Shown piece by piece: positions 1 to 9,052 of a stretch of 32,676 nt of DNA (its first letter is position 1; every line of letters begins with the position of its first letter). The notes beneath the pieces are model-generated. The model saw only the letters and a list, made by a program, of their open reading frames with translations. It was not told the DNA's origin and made no database searches. The stretch is from contig NZ_JAKDLJ010000003.1 in NCBI RefSeq assembly GCF_030452865.1, forward strand, positions 1 through 32,676. The letters run 5' to 3'. The stretch comes from Pseudorhodobacter sp. GTDB taxonomy: Bacteria > Pseudomonadota > Alphaproteobacteria > Rhodobacterales > Rhodobacteraceae. Position numbers and translations under genes: made by a program.

Positions 1-524
1 TGCTTGCCGGCCGAGACCGCGATCTTGAACTTGCGCGGCAGGAACTGGAATTCCGGGTGATCGGTGGACCATTGGCGCAGCAATTCAGCGATGGGGCGGG
101 GGTCTTCGACCTCATCGGCAGCGGCCCCGGCGAAATGATCGGCGGTGACGTTGCGGACCGTGTTGCCGGAAGTCTGGATTGAGTGCATACCAACATCGGC
201 CAGATCCGACAGGATCATCGGAATGTCGGTCAGGCGCGGCCAGTTATACTGGATGTTCTGGCGGGTGGTGAAATGGCCGTAACCCTTGTCGTAGGTATCT
301 GCAATCTGCGCCAATGCGCGCATTTTGCGCGGATCAAGCGTGCCGTAAGGGATCGCCACCCGCAGCATATAGGCGTGCAGTTGCAGATAGACGCCGTTCA
401 TCAGACGGAGGGGCCGGAACTCATCCTCTGTCAATGAACCATCAATCCGCCGTGCCACCTGGCCGGCGAATTGCGCGACGCGGGCGCGTACGAATTCTTG
501 ATCAAACGCGTTGTAATTATACAT
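1..524 (-). CDS. Nitrite/sulfite reductase (hemoprotein), N-terminal part; gene runs off the left edge
   Basis: Reverse strand from ATG at 524 reads MYNYNAFDQEFVRARVAQFAGQVARRIDGSLTEDEFRPLRLMNGVYLQLHAYMLRVAIPYGTLDPRKMRALAQIADTYDKGYGHFTTRQNIQYNWPRLTDIP..., typical of the ferredoxin-like N-terminus of sulfite/nitrite reductases; open to position 1. Missing from the ORF track because it is truncated. Confidence 0.9.
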   Translation of the reverse strand, partial: MYNYNAFDQEFVRARVAQFAGQVARRIDGSLTEDEFRPLRLMNGVYLQLHAYMLRVAIPYGTLDPRKMRALAQIADTYDKGYGHFTTRQNIQYNWPRLTDIPMILSDLADVGMHSIQTSGNTVRNVTADHFAGAAADEVEDPRPIAELLRQWSTDHPEFQFLPRKFKIAVSAGK

Positions 525-840
525 GATTTTTTATCCAGTGGTTTTGGGCCTCTTGCTTGCCATGGGCATAGTTGGACGGCCCACGGGTGCGGAAATCCTC
601 GCGGAAATGCACTGGTTCTGGCCCGCGATCGCCGCGCCTGGCGTCCGCAAGATAGGCGCCGACTGCGATGCGCTTTTGAGCCGTAGCGTCAAGCAAGCGC
701 AATTGGGCATGCGCCTCATCCTCGATCAGTTCTGCTTCATTGTGTTGACGTGACCAGGTGTCAGCGGCGGTCAGATAGATCACATCGCCGGAAATCAGGT
801 CATTGGCGGTGACAATCTTCGGGGAGAATGCGCGGCTCAT
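517..840 (-). CDS. DUF2849 domain protein
   Basis: 107 aa ORF between the CobA-like gene and sulfite reductase; stop overlaps the reductase start (ATGTATAA). Sequence and context match the DUF2849 protein of alphaproteobacterial cys operons. Confidence 0.8.
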   Translation of the reverse strand: MSRAFSPKIVTANDLISGDVIYLTAADTWSRQHNEAELIEDEAHAQLRLLDATAQKRIAVGAYLADARRGDRGPEPVHFREDFRTRGPSNYAHGKQEAQNHWIKNHV

Positions 841-1604
841 GCCTGTGCCTCCTGCAATTGGGGAAGGGAATTGGCTGCTGCACGGGGTGCTAAACCAAGA
901 AGGATGATGGCGGGGCCGTTTGCCTCTGCCACGGCTTGCGGCAGGGTGGCCAGCGTTGCACCGATGATTTGCTGATCGGGGCGGGACACATTGGCGACGA
1001 CGGAAACCGGGGTGTCGTGCGCCGCACCATGCATCAGCAACCGCCCCTGAATGAAGCGCGCCGATTTCTTGCCCATGTAGATCGCGCTGACCTCACCACT
1101 GCGGGCAATCCCGGCCCAGTCGTGATCGGCGTATCCTGCCACGTCATACCCCGTCAGGATGCGCAGAGCGGTGTTGCGACCCCGACGGGTCAGCGACTGA
1201 CCGATTTCGGCGGCGGCGACGGTGGCTGCGGTCAACCCTGGCAGGATGGTGAACGCAATGCCCGCCGCATCCAGCGCCTCCATTTCCTCATCCATCCGTC
1301 CGAAAATCCCACAATCGCCGCCTTTGAGACGCACAACGCGGCGACCGGGAAGTGCCTGCGCCACCAGAAGCGCGTCAATTTTGGATTGATCGGTGGAGGT
1401 GCCAAAACCTTCCTTGCCCACGTCGATCAAGGTGACATTCTCGGGGATCAGCGCCAGCACTTCCGCTCCGACGAGACGGTCATGGATCACCACGTCAGCC
1501 TGTTGCAATGCTTGATAAGCACCAAGCGTCAGATGAGCCGCAGCACCCGGACCGGCGCCGATGAAGGTCACGAGGGGCGTGGAGGGGGCGTTGGTCATGT
1601 TCAA
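837..1604 (-). CDS. cobA: Uroporphyrinogen-III C-methyltransferase (siroheme synthesis)
   Basis: TFIGAGPGAAAHLTLGAYQALQQADVVIHDRLV, VRLKGGDCGIFGR and ILPGLTAATVAAAEIGQSLTRRG motifs of SUMT; stop overlaps the DUF2849 start. Confidence 0.92.
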   Translation of the reverse strand: MNMTNAPSTPLVTFIGAGPGAAAHLTLGAYQALQQADVVIHDRLVGAEVLALIPENVTLIDVGKEGFGTSTDQSKIDALLVAQALPGRRVVRLKGGDCGIFGRMDEEMEALDAAGIAFTILPGLTAATVAAAEIGQSLTRRGRNTALRILTGYDVAGYADHDWAGIARSGEVSAIYMGKKSARFIQGRLLMHGAAHDTPVSVVANVSRPDQQIIGATLATLPQAVAEANGPAIILLGLAPRAAANSLPQLQEAQA

Positions 1605-1734
1605 TCCTCTGGCTATTTGTCCAAATTATAGGATATTTTCCCGGTGTTGCGCCATATGCCCTTGTAGATAAGGAAGTTTGTTCGCATTATGCGGTCAGAT
1701 GGAACGGCGGTCCGGTTTTGGAGGAGTAAGAGGA

Positions 1735-2196
1735 ATGGCAGCCCGATTGGATGAGATGGACCGGAAAATCCTTGCGGAGTTGCAAGAGGATGCGTCGCAA
1801 AGCCTTGATGAAATCGCGCGTAAAACCGGCTCATCCAAGACGCCGGTTTGGAATCGGATCAAGCGGATGAAGGAAGACGGGGTGATCCAGCGCCAGACGG
1901 TGCTGCTGGATGCCGAGGCGCTGGGGCTGGAGGCGTGCTTCTTCGTTCTCATCCGCACCTCGGAGCATGAGGCCGATTGGCAACGTAAATTCCTGCGGGC
2001 GCTACGGCAGCGGCCGGAAGTGCTGGAGGCGCATCGGCTGGCGGGTGATATCGACTATATCCTGAAAGTGCGCGTCGCCAACGCGCGGGCCTATGACACA
2101 TTCTATCAGGCGCTGATTTCCGAGGTGCGGATTTTCAACGTCACGGCCCTGTTGTCGATGGAGGAGATCAAATCGACGACGGTGCTGGCAGTGTGA
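1735..2196 (+). CDS. Lrp/AsnC family transcriptional regulator
   Basis: MAARLDEMDRKILAELQEDASQSLDEIARKTGSSKTPVWNRIKRMKEDGVI HTH plus AsnC ligand-binding domain; ATG at 1735 preceded by gaggagtaagagga. Divergent from the siroheme/sulfite reductase operon. Confidence 0.92.
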   Translation: MAARLDEMDRKILAELQEDASQSLDEIARKTGSSKTPVWNRIKRMKEDGVIQRQTVLLDAEALGLEACFFVLIRTSEHEADWQRKFLRALRQRPEVLEAHRLAGDIDYILKVRVANARAYDTFYQALISEVRIFNVTALLSMEEIKSTTVLAV

Positions 2197-2307
2197 CGCC
2201 GGACAGCGGGCATTCTGCCCTCACTCCGCCTTTCAAGCGTTTTGCATTCTATCGCCAACATGCGCATCGAAATTCGCGTTCAGCCAACGGTCGAAGCAGC
2301 TAATTGC

Positions 2308-2329
2308 GATTCAAATCAAATGCAAAACG
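2308..2329 (-). repeat. Intergenic repeat A copy 1: CGTTTTGCATTTGATTTGAATC
   Basis: 18/22 identity to 4341-4362 (+); the first 11 nt also form an inverted repeat with 2238-2248. Confidence 0.45.
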
Positions 2330-2353
2330 ATCTCGGTACATTCAGCCCCTGAA

Positions 2354-2373
2354 GGTATTTTCGCCAAGATGAA
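2354..2373 (-). repeat. Intergenic repeat B copy 1: TTCATCTTGGCGAAAATACC followed by a short hairpin
   Basis: 19/20 identity to 4491-4510 (+); next on the same strand is the TTCAGGGGCTGAA hairpin. Confidence 0.6.
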
Positions 2374-2381
2374 ATTGCGGG

Positions 2382-3554
2382 TCAGGCGGTGATCATCAAC
2401 CGTTCCAACCCGTGGAAGTGGTAAAGATCGGCGTAGCGCGGCGGCTCGGTCAGCCGCAGACCGGGAAGGCGTTCAAACAGGATCGGCAAGGCGGTTTGCA
2501 GCTCCAGTCGGGCCAATGGTGCGCCGACGCAGAAATGCAGACCCGCGCCAAAGCTCAGATGAGGTTTGACCGGACGATTGGGATTAAATCGTTCGGGCCG
2601 CTCGTAAGCCTGAGGATCACGATTCGCGGCGGCGAGCAGCAAGGCAACTTCGCTGCCCTTCGGGATCAGATGGCCCATCACCTCCGCATCCTCATAAGCG
2701 TGCCGGGTGAACATATGCAGTGGCGGATCAAAGCGCAAAAGCTCCTCCACCAATGCATAGGCCGGGGTGGCTGTGATCGGCGTTCCGGTCTCCAAAATGG
2801 TTTTTACCGCGTTGCCGATGCTGTGGACCGTCGCCTCGTGCCCGGCATTGAGCAGCAGGATGCAAGTGGTGATCAATTCATCGGTGGAAAGTCTCTCTCC
2901 CGCTTCCTCGGCGGCAATCAGATGGGTGATCAGGTCATCGGCAGGCTTGGCGCGGCGTTCCTTGATATAACTGCGCAGAAAGGCGGTGAAATCAGTGCTG
3001 GCTGTTGCGGCGGCGTCTTCCACAGCGCGGCTCCGGTTGGGAATGTACATCTTGACCATGGCATTGGACCAGCGCAGCAGTTGGTCACCCATTTCTTCCG
3101 GGACACCGAGCAGACGCGCAATGATGATGACGGGCAGGCGTTGGCCGAAATGCCGAAGCAGGTCGAAGCTACCCTCCGGAAAGGCAGTAATCAGTTCATG
3201 GCTGAGCTGCGCAATCTCAGGGGCCAGCGCATTGATCTGCCGGGAGGTGAACGCCCGCATCACCAGCCCGCGCAAGCGCGTATGGCGTGGCGGTTCCAGT
3301 TCCAGCATCGAATCGGCCTCGACTGCGTAAAAAGGGGCGGTATGCGGAGCGATTGGCTTGCGTTGTTCCTGCGGCACTTCGCGACCAAACCGGCGGTCGC
3401 GCAGGATTGCGTTCACGGCGGCATAGGAGGTTGCGCAGGTTTTGCCGTAGTCGGTCCAGTGAAAAAAAGGGCCAGAGACGCGGGCGCGGTCATAAAACGC
3501 ATAAGGGTCCTGCACAAAGGCGGGATCATTTGGCGATTGTGACAGGCTCCGCAT
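2382..3554 (-). CDS. Cytochrome P450
   Basis: Heme-binding FGAGLHFCVGAPLARLE, I-helix NAGHEAT, K-helix EELLR. Start is either 3584 (26 nt overlap with tpiA) or 3554 (4 nt after the tpiA stop). Confidence 0.93.
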   Translation of the reverse strand: MRSLSQSPNDPAFVQDPYAFYDRARVSGPFFHWTDYGKTCATSYAAVNAILRDRRFGREVPQEQRKPIAPHTAPFYAVEADSMLELEPPRHTRLRGLVMRAFTSRQINALAPEIAQLSHELITAFPEGSFDLLRHFGQRLPVIIIARLLGVPEEMGDQLLRWSNAMVKMYIPNRSRAVEDAAATASTDFTAFLRSYIKERRAKPADDLITHLIAAEEAGERLSTDELITTCILLLNAGHEATVHSIGNAVKTILETGTPITATPAYALVEELLRFDPPLHMFTRHAYEDAEVMGHLIPKGSEVALLLAAANRDPQAYERPERFNPNRPVKPHLSFGAGLHFCVGAPLARLELQTALPILFERLPGLRLTEPPRYADLYHFHGLERLMITA

Positions 3555-3558
3555 GGCG

Positions 3559-4305
3559 TCAGTGATGCCCAAGTGCTGCGACAATAGCGCCGAAATCGCT
3601 GGCTTTCAGGCTCGCGCCACCAACCAATGCACCGTCCACATTCGGAACCGCGAAAATATCCGCCGCGTTGCCGGGTTTGACCGATCCGCCATAAAGCAGG
3701 CGCATCTGCCGGGCAGGATCACCAAAGCGCCGGATCAGTGTGTCACGGATGAATCTGTGAACCTCTGCCACCTCTGCCAGTGTCGGCGTGCGCCCGGTGC
3801 CGATGGCCCAGACCGGTTCATAGGCGATCACAAGGCTTTCCGGATTGTCGTGCGCCAGCGGAAGTGAGCCTTCAAGCTGCATTGCGATCACTGCCAGCGT
3901 CTCACCCGCATTGCGCTGGGCTTCGGTTTCTCCGACGCAGACGATCGCAACCAGTCCTGCGGTCAGCGCCGTTATCGCTTTGGCGCGCACCAACGCGCTG
4001 CTTTCGCCATGATCGGCGCGACGTTCGGAATGGCCCACGATCACATGGCTCGCGCCTGCATCTTTCAGCATCAGCGCGGAGATATCGCCGGTATGGGCCC
4101 CGTTCTGCGCGGCATGGCAATCCTGCCCGCCGATCATCAATGCTGATCTTTCCGCAATCTGCACCATTCCGCCGATGAGGGTTGCGGGGGGGCAAAGCAG
4201 CATGTCACATCCCGGTGTCGGATGCGCCGTCAGCAGCGCGCGCGCCTCACCCAACTCCGCTGATGTGCCGTTCATCTTCCAGTTTCCTGCGGCGAGTTTG
4301 CGCAT
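3559..4305 (-). CDS. tpiA: Triosephosphate isomerase
   Basis: [14 protein letters not shown] start, [48 protein letters not shown]; start chosen at 4305 rather than the extended ORF start 4368. Confidence 0.96.
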   Translation of the reverse strand: MRKLAAGNWKMNGTSAELGEARALLTAHPTPGCDMLLCPPATLIGGMVQIAERSALMIGGQDCHAAQNGAHTGDISALMLKDAGASHVIVGHSERRADHGESSALVRAKAITALTAGLVAIVCVGETEAQRNAGETLAVIAMQLEGSLPLAHDNPESLVIAYEPVWAIGTGRTPTLAEVAEVHRFIRDTLIRRFGDPARQMRLLYGGSVKPGNAADIFAVPNVDGALVGGASLKASDFGAIVAALGHH

Positions 4306-4340
4306 ATCCGTCCCTCCATTGCATCTGGGCAATGCTATAG

Positions 4341-4362
4341 CGTTTTGTATTTCATCTGAAAC
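4341..4362 (+). repeat. Intergenic repeat A copy 2: CGTTTTGTATTTCATCTGAAAC
   Basis: 18/22 identity to the reverse complement of 2308-2329. Confidence 0.45.
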
Positions 4363-4490
4363 AGACAAATTGGAATTCGCATCTCATCAACGGGAGAGGC
4401 AGCGAATCCGATTTCACTTCAAAGGCAATATTCTTTCGAAGGATTTTGGCGGGATCTGTAAATCCTGCCTGCCGTTCTTCGCGATGAGCC

Positions 4491-4521
4491 TTCATCTTGG
4501 CAAAAATACCTCCGCCGGAGG
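4491..4521 (+). repeat. Intergenic repeat B copy 2: TTCATCTTGGCAAAAATACC overlapping hairpin CCTCCG-C-CGGAGG
   Basis: 19/20 identity to the reverse complement of 2354-2373; hairpin arms 4509-4514 and 4516-4521. Confidence 0.6.
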
Positions 4522-4560
4522 CACGATTTTTCCCGAAAATCGTTTGCGACGTCTGCAGTT

Positions 4561-4911
4561 TCAACCGTCCTTGAACTTGATCGACTCGCCGCATCCGCAG
4601 GCTTCCGATACGTTCGGGTTACGGAACTTGAACCCGGCTTCCAAAAGCGAGGTTTCATAATCAATCTCGGTCCCGATCAGGAACATCTGCGCCATTGGTG
4701 CAATCATCACCCGTGCGCCATCCTGTTCCACGGTTTCATCCATCGGATTCACGTCGGATACATAATCCATCGTGTATTCCATCCCGGCGCACCCGCCCTT
4801 TTTAACACCGATCCGCAACCCAGAGGAGCCGCGTTTTGCCATCAATCGCGCGATCTGGCGCGTTGCGGCCGGGGTCAGGGTGACAGCAGCTTTTCCGGGA
4901 ATTCCGAACAT
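4561..4911 (-). CDS. HesB/IscA/SufA family iron-sulfur cluster assembly protein
   Basis: [46 protein letters not shown] ... [10 protein letters not shown] (conserved C...CGC). Confidence 0.93.
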   Translation of the reverse strand: MFGIPGKAAVTLTPAATRQIARLMAKRGSSGLRIGVKKGGCAGMEYTMDYVSDVNPMDETVEQDGARVMIAPMAQMFLIGTEIDYETSLLEAGFKFRNPNVSEACGCGESIKFKDG

Positions 4912-4982
4912 TTGGCGTCCTCCAGCGTTCAATCGTCAATATAGGGCATTGGGCGACATCTCTCAAGATCCGCGCAGATCGC

Positions 4983-5345
4983 TTACATGAAGCCGAGTTC
5001 CAGCCGCGCCTCGTCCGACATCATCTCCATCCCCCAGGGCGGATCGAAGGTCATGCCGACATTGACGGTCTTCACCCCCGCCAGAGGCTCCACCGCATCC
5101 GCGACCCATCCGGGCATTTCGCCTGCCACCGGGCAGCCGGGTGCGGTCAGTGTCATCAGGATTTCGATATCATTTTCGGATGAAATATCAATCGTATAGA
5201 TCAAACCGAGATCATATATGTTAACGGGAATTTCGGGGTCGAACACGGTTCGACACGCCTCGACCACCTGCTCATAAAGCGGATGGTCGGTGCTTGACTG
5301 CTTGATCAAAGGTGCGCCTTCGATGCGGTCTTGCGGCTGGTTCAT
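4983..5345 (-). CDS. SUF system Fe-S assembly protein, MIP18/DUF59 family (SufT-like)
   Basis: VVEACRTVFDPEIPVNIYDLGLIYTIDI ... MTLTAPGCPVAGEMPGWV ... VGMTFDPPWGMEMMSDEARLELGFM. Confidence 0.93.
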   Translation of the reverse strand: MNQPQDRIEGAPLIKQSSTDHPLYEQVVEACRTVFDPEIPVNIYDLGLIYTIDISSENDIEILMTLTAPGCPVAGEMPGWVADAVEPLAGVKTVNVGMTFDPPWGMEMMSDEARLELGFM

Positions 5346-5493
5346 TGTCGCCTCGCGGGTTATTCCGACTGAATATATAGGGAATTGTCATTCCCGCGTC
5401 CAGAGGCGACCGGAAGGCAAAAGCACTGCCACGATCCGTGAGAGAGGAAACTCTATGGTGCAACCTGATTCTTCGAAACAAAATTGCGTCGGC

Positions 5494-6003
5494 TCAAAAC
5501 GGGATTTCGTCGTCCATGTCCGGACGACCACCGCCACTGCCCGACGATGAGGAGCCTCCGCTACGACCGGAACCACCGGATGATCCGCCGCCTTCGTAAC
5601 CGCCGCGATCCTCGTATTCGTCGCCTCCGCCACCGCCGGCGCCGCCGTCACCCCGACCGCCGAGCAGGGTCAATTCGCCGCGATAGGGGCGGATCACGAT
5701 TTCGGTCGAATAGCGATCCGCGCCGGATTGGTCCTGCCATTTGCGGGTTTCCAACTGGCCTTCGATGTAAACCGTTGATCCCTTGCGCAGATATTGCTCC
5801 GCAATGCGTCCGACGGGTTCAGAGAAAATCGCGACGGAATGCCATTCGGTTTTTTCACGCTTTTCCCCCGACGCTTTGTCGCGCCACGACTCGGACGTGG
5901 CGATCCGCAGGTTCACAACCTTGCCGCCATTGGCGAAGGTGCGCACTTCCGGGTCACGACCCAGATTCCCGACGATGATAACCTTGTTTACCGATCCAGC
6001 CAT
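5494..6003 (-). CDS. ssb: Single-stranded DNA-binding protein
   Basis: [42 protein letters not shown] fold, Gly/Ser-rich linker, acidic tip MDDEIPF; start set at 6003. Confidence 0.96.
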   Translation of the reverse strand: MAGSVNKVIIVGNLGRDPEVRTFANGGKVVNLRIATSESWRDKASGEKREKTEWHSVAIFSEPVGRIAEQYLRKGSTVYIEGQLETRKWQDQSGADRYSTEIVIRPYRGELTLLGGRGDGGAGGGGGDEYEDRGGYEGGGSSGGSGRSGGSSSSGSGGGRPDMDDEIPF

Positions 6004-6255
6004 GCGGCCCCCCATTTTTGCAGCGACCTTGCCGGGCGCGTGATTCTCCTGGTTCCCGCAGCCTCGCCGGAACTGGCTAACAAAGCCTATAGCCTTGGCG
6101 GCGGCGCGCTGCAACTCACAGTCAGTATCTGCCTGTCGCGGGTCAGCCCTTGCGCCGTTCAACTGGCCTTCATGCGACATCACCGCAAGGGGTAGTCAAT
6201 CCCGCCTGCTTGCCTATAATGCAACCGGTTCTTGGGGTGATTCAGGGTAGGCTCA

Positions 6256-6852
6256 ATGCGGCGTTTGTTCGGAGCAGTTTTCATCTCTGCCGTTTGTGCG
6301 GCCGGGGCAGGTTACGGCGAAGGCTTGAACCTTTCCGGTAAGTCCAAATCACGCAACGCCTTGTTCAAATCGCAGACGCGCTTGCTCGATACCCGTTTGG
6401 CCAAGCAATATTCCGCCTCGGTGCGCCTGCAACCGAACCCGACGCCGATTGCCAAAGACGCGGCGATTCCACGATTTCGCGGCAGTTATCGAGGCCAGTA
6501 TCTGACGGTCGCAAAAGCCGCCGCACGCAAACATTCGGTGCCGGAAGACCTGTTCTTGCGGCTTGTGCAGCAGGAATCGGGCTGGAACCCTTCGGCGCGG
6601 TCGCAGGCAGGGGCGACGGGCCTTGCGCAACTCATGCCGGGTACAGCGGTGCTGTTGGGTGTGGATATTCAGGACCCGCACCAGAATCTTGAAGGCGGCG
6701 CGCGGTATTTGCGCATGATGTATGACCAATTCGGAAGCTGGCGTCTGGCGCTGGCCGCCTATAATGCCGGGCCGCAGGCGGTGCAAAAGCATGCAGGCAT
6801 TCCGCCCTATGCCGAAACCCGCAACTACGTTCTGATTATTCTGGGCGGCTGA
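6256..6852 (+). CDS. Lytic transglycosylase (SLT domain)
   Basis: [33 protein letters not shown] ... [34 protein letters not shown]; hydrophobic N-terminus consistent with a signal peptide. Confidence 0.92.
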   Translation: MRRLFGAVFISAVCAAGAGYGEGLNLSGKSKSRNALFKSQTRLLDTRLAKQYSASVRLQPNPTPIAKDAAIPRFRGSYRGQYLTVAKAAARKHSVPEDLFLRLVQQESGWNPSARSQAGATGLAQLMPGTAVLLGVDIQDPHQNLEGGARYLRMMYDQFGSWRLALAAYNAGPQAVQKHAGIPPYAETRNYVLIILGG

Positions 6853-6865
6853 AACGGCGCATGGC

Positions 6866-8158
6866 TCAGGTCAATTCGCCCGATGCGGTGATTCTGGTCG
6901 CGCCGCGCATGTAAGGGTGCAGCGCCGCTGGCAGATCGACGGAGCCATCGGCCTGTTGCCCGTTCTCCAACACCGCAATCAGGCAACGCCCGACCGCAAG
7001 GCCGGAGCCATTCAGGGTATGGACAAATTCCGGCTTGCCGCCGCCCGCAGGCTTGTAGCGCGCATTCATCCGGCGCGCCTGAAAGTCACCGCAGACAGAG
7101 ACTGACGAAATCTCGCGGTAAGTATCCTGCCCCGGCAACCACACCTCCAGATCATGCGTTTTGGTGGAGCCGAACCCCATATCACCGGTGCAAAGCACCA
7201 TCACACGGTAGGGCAATTCCAGCTTTCGCAGGATCGCCTCGGCGCAACTGGTCATGCGGTCGTGTTCTGCCAGTGAAGTTTCGGGCGTGGTGATGCTGAC
7301 CATCTCCACCTTCTCGAACTGATGCTGGCGCAACATGCCGGAGGTATCGCGCCCTCCGGACCCCGCTTCGGAGCGGAAACATTGCGTGTGGGCGGTCATG
7401 CGGATCGGAAGCTGGGATTCCTCCAGCGTGTCACCCGCAACCGTGTTGGTCAGGGTGACTTCGGAAGTCGGGATCAGCCACCAGCCGTTGGTGGTCTGAT
7501 AACTGTCCTCGGCGAATTTCGGCAGGTTTCCGGTGCCGAACATCGCCTCATCCTTGACCAGAACCGGAGTCCAGACCTCGTTCAACCCATGTTCTTCAAT
7601 ATGCGTATCCAGCATGAATTGCGCCAGCGCGCGGTGCAGTCGGATCATCGCACCGCGCAGGACGACAAAGCGGGAACCGGAGAGTTTGGCAGCAGTCGCA
7701 AAATCCATCCCCGGCAGGGCGGCGGGAAGTTGATAATGTTCCAGTGGTTTGAAATTTATTGCGCGGGGGGTGCCCCAGCGGCGGATTTCAACGTTATCGG
7801 ATTCGTCGCGGCCTTCGGGAACTTCAGCCAAAGGCAGGTTGGGAATGGTCATCAACAGTTCGCGCAAGCGCGTATCCTCGACGCTTGCTTCGTCATTCAG
7901 AAGGGCGATTTCAGCTTTCGCCTTGCTGACCAATGCGCGCAACCGCTCAAACTCTGCTTCATCGCCTTTGGCTTTCGCCGCGCCAACCAGTTTAGACGCG
8001 GCGTTCTGGGACGCCGTTGCGGTTTCTGCCGCCAGGATTTTCGCGCGACGGCTTTCGTCGATCTTCAAGATTTCGACAGAACAGGGGGCCAGCCCTCGGC
8101 GCGCGAGTTCTGCATCAAAGGCTGCCGGATTTTCGCGGATGGCGCGGATATCATGCAT
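6866..8158 (-). CDS. serS: Seryl-tRNA synthetase
   Basis: [23 protein letters not shown]; class II motifs [54 protein letters not shown]. Confidence 0.97.
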   Translation of the reverse strand: MHDIRAIRENPAAFDAELARRGLAPCSVEILKIDESRRAKILAAETATASQNAASKLVGAAKAKGDEAEFERLRALVSKAKAEIALLNDEASVEDTRLRELLMTIPNLPLAEVPEGRDESDNVEIRRWGTPRAINFKPLEHYQLPAALPGMDFATAAKLSGSRFVVLRGAMIRLHRALAQFMLDTHIEEHGLNEVWTPVLVKDEAMFGTGNLPKFAEDSYQTTNGWWLIPTSEVTLTNTVAGDTLEESQLPIRMTAHTQCFRSEAGSGGRDTSGMLRQHQFEKVEMVSITTPETSLAEHDRMTSCAEAILRKLELPYRVMVLCTGDMGFGSTKTHDLEVWLPGQDTYREISSVSVCGDFQARRMNARYKPAGGGKPEFVHTLNGSGLAVGRCLIAVLENGQQADGSVDLPAALHPYMRGATRITASGELT

Positions 8159-8434
8159 AGGGTGGCCCTTTTGGTTTGTCTTGCTTCATTCAACGCGGCA
8201 GCTATGCCCGATTTGGCGGTGAAGGGCAAATGCGGAAAAGCGCATCCAGCAGCAGCTGGAAACGACAAATCGCCCACAGCGCCACAACTGTTTTTGCGGG
8301 GGGGATTCCATTTGGTGCGAAACCGGGCTATCTTCGCCAGATAAGCGCCGCAATGAGCGTGATCGAGGCAGAGAATTTCGGGGTTGTTCGCCAGCCAATG
8401 GCGCGGCAGCCAATGAGCAAGGACCAAGTGCAAG

Positions 8435-9052
8435 ATGACCTTGGGGCAGGAACCAAGTCAGTTTTTCCGTGCAACCATGCGGCATTTTGCTGAAATGCGT
8501 GGTTCAGCGCCTGCGTCATCAGCGCAGGGGACCAGATTCCCGCAGGATTGGTTTGATCTGCCCGAGGCGTTTCTCGCGGATTTCGGGGCGATGTTCTATC
8601 TTGCCTCGCTGACGACGTTCCACCGTCGACGCACACTTGCGGATTTGTTTGCCAGTTTCGAAGCGCCGTTGCGGCTTGGGCAGTACAAATTGTTCCGTTC
8701 CAACGGTTTTGCGCGTGCCGGGATCACCTGGGCAGGGCTGTCGGAGGCGGCCGAGCGGCGCTTTGCCGTCGAACATCAGGCGTTGGAGCCGCAGGATTGG
8801 AACGGCGGCGCGTCGGTCTGGCTGGTCGATTTTCTGGCCCCCTTTGGCCATGTGGACCAGATTGTGCCGCTGTTGACGCAAAACCCCGGCCTGAACCGGG
8901 TGCGCACCCTTTGGCACAACAAGGATGGCAGCCGCTACCGCATTGTCGAATGGTCGCGTGCGACGCCGGAGGCCGAGGTACAGGTCAAATCCTACGGCGT
9001 CGGGCAGTTTCGCAAGATGATGGAGGGGGGGCGCACAGGTGGCGGCACCTAA
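8435..9052 (+). CDS. Toxin-activating lysine-acyltransferase, HlyC/RTX-C family
   Basis: By-eye alignment to E. coli HlyC: SPLHRNW ~ TTFHRRR (catalytic His23), ANQYVLL ~ LGQYKLF, CSWANLSLENEIKY ~ ITWAGLSEAAERRF, EDWTSGDRKWFIDWIAPFG ~ QDWNGGASVWLVDFLAPFG (catalytic Asp92). Confidence 0.85.
   Translation: MTLGQEPSQFFRATMRHFAEMRGSAPASSAQGTRFPQDWFDLPEAFLADFGAMFYLASLTTFHRRRTLADLFASFEAPLRLGQYKLFRSNGFARAGITWAGLSEAAERRFAVEHQALEPQDWNGGASVWLVDFLAPFGHVDQIVPLLTQNPGLNRVRTLWHNKDGSRYRIVEWSRATPEAEVQVKSYGVGQFRKMMEGGRTGGGT

Noticed and set aside
2412-3542. 376 aa plus-strand ORF opposite the P450 gene
   Set aside because: Antisense shadow of a well-supported P450; composition is typical of frame-shadow translation.
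7322-8344. 340 aa plus-strand ORF opposite serS
   Set aside because: Antisense shadow of serS extending into the intergenic region; no domain seen.
8392-8418. Short repeat cagccaatg x2 upstream of the acyltransferase gene
   Set aside because: Only 9 nt in low-complexity sequence; no symmetry or further copies.
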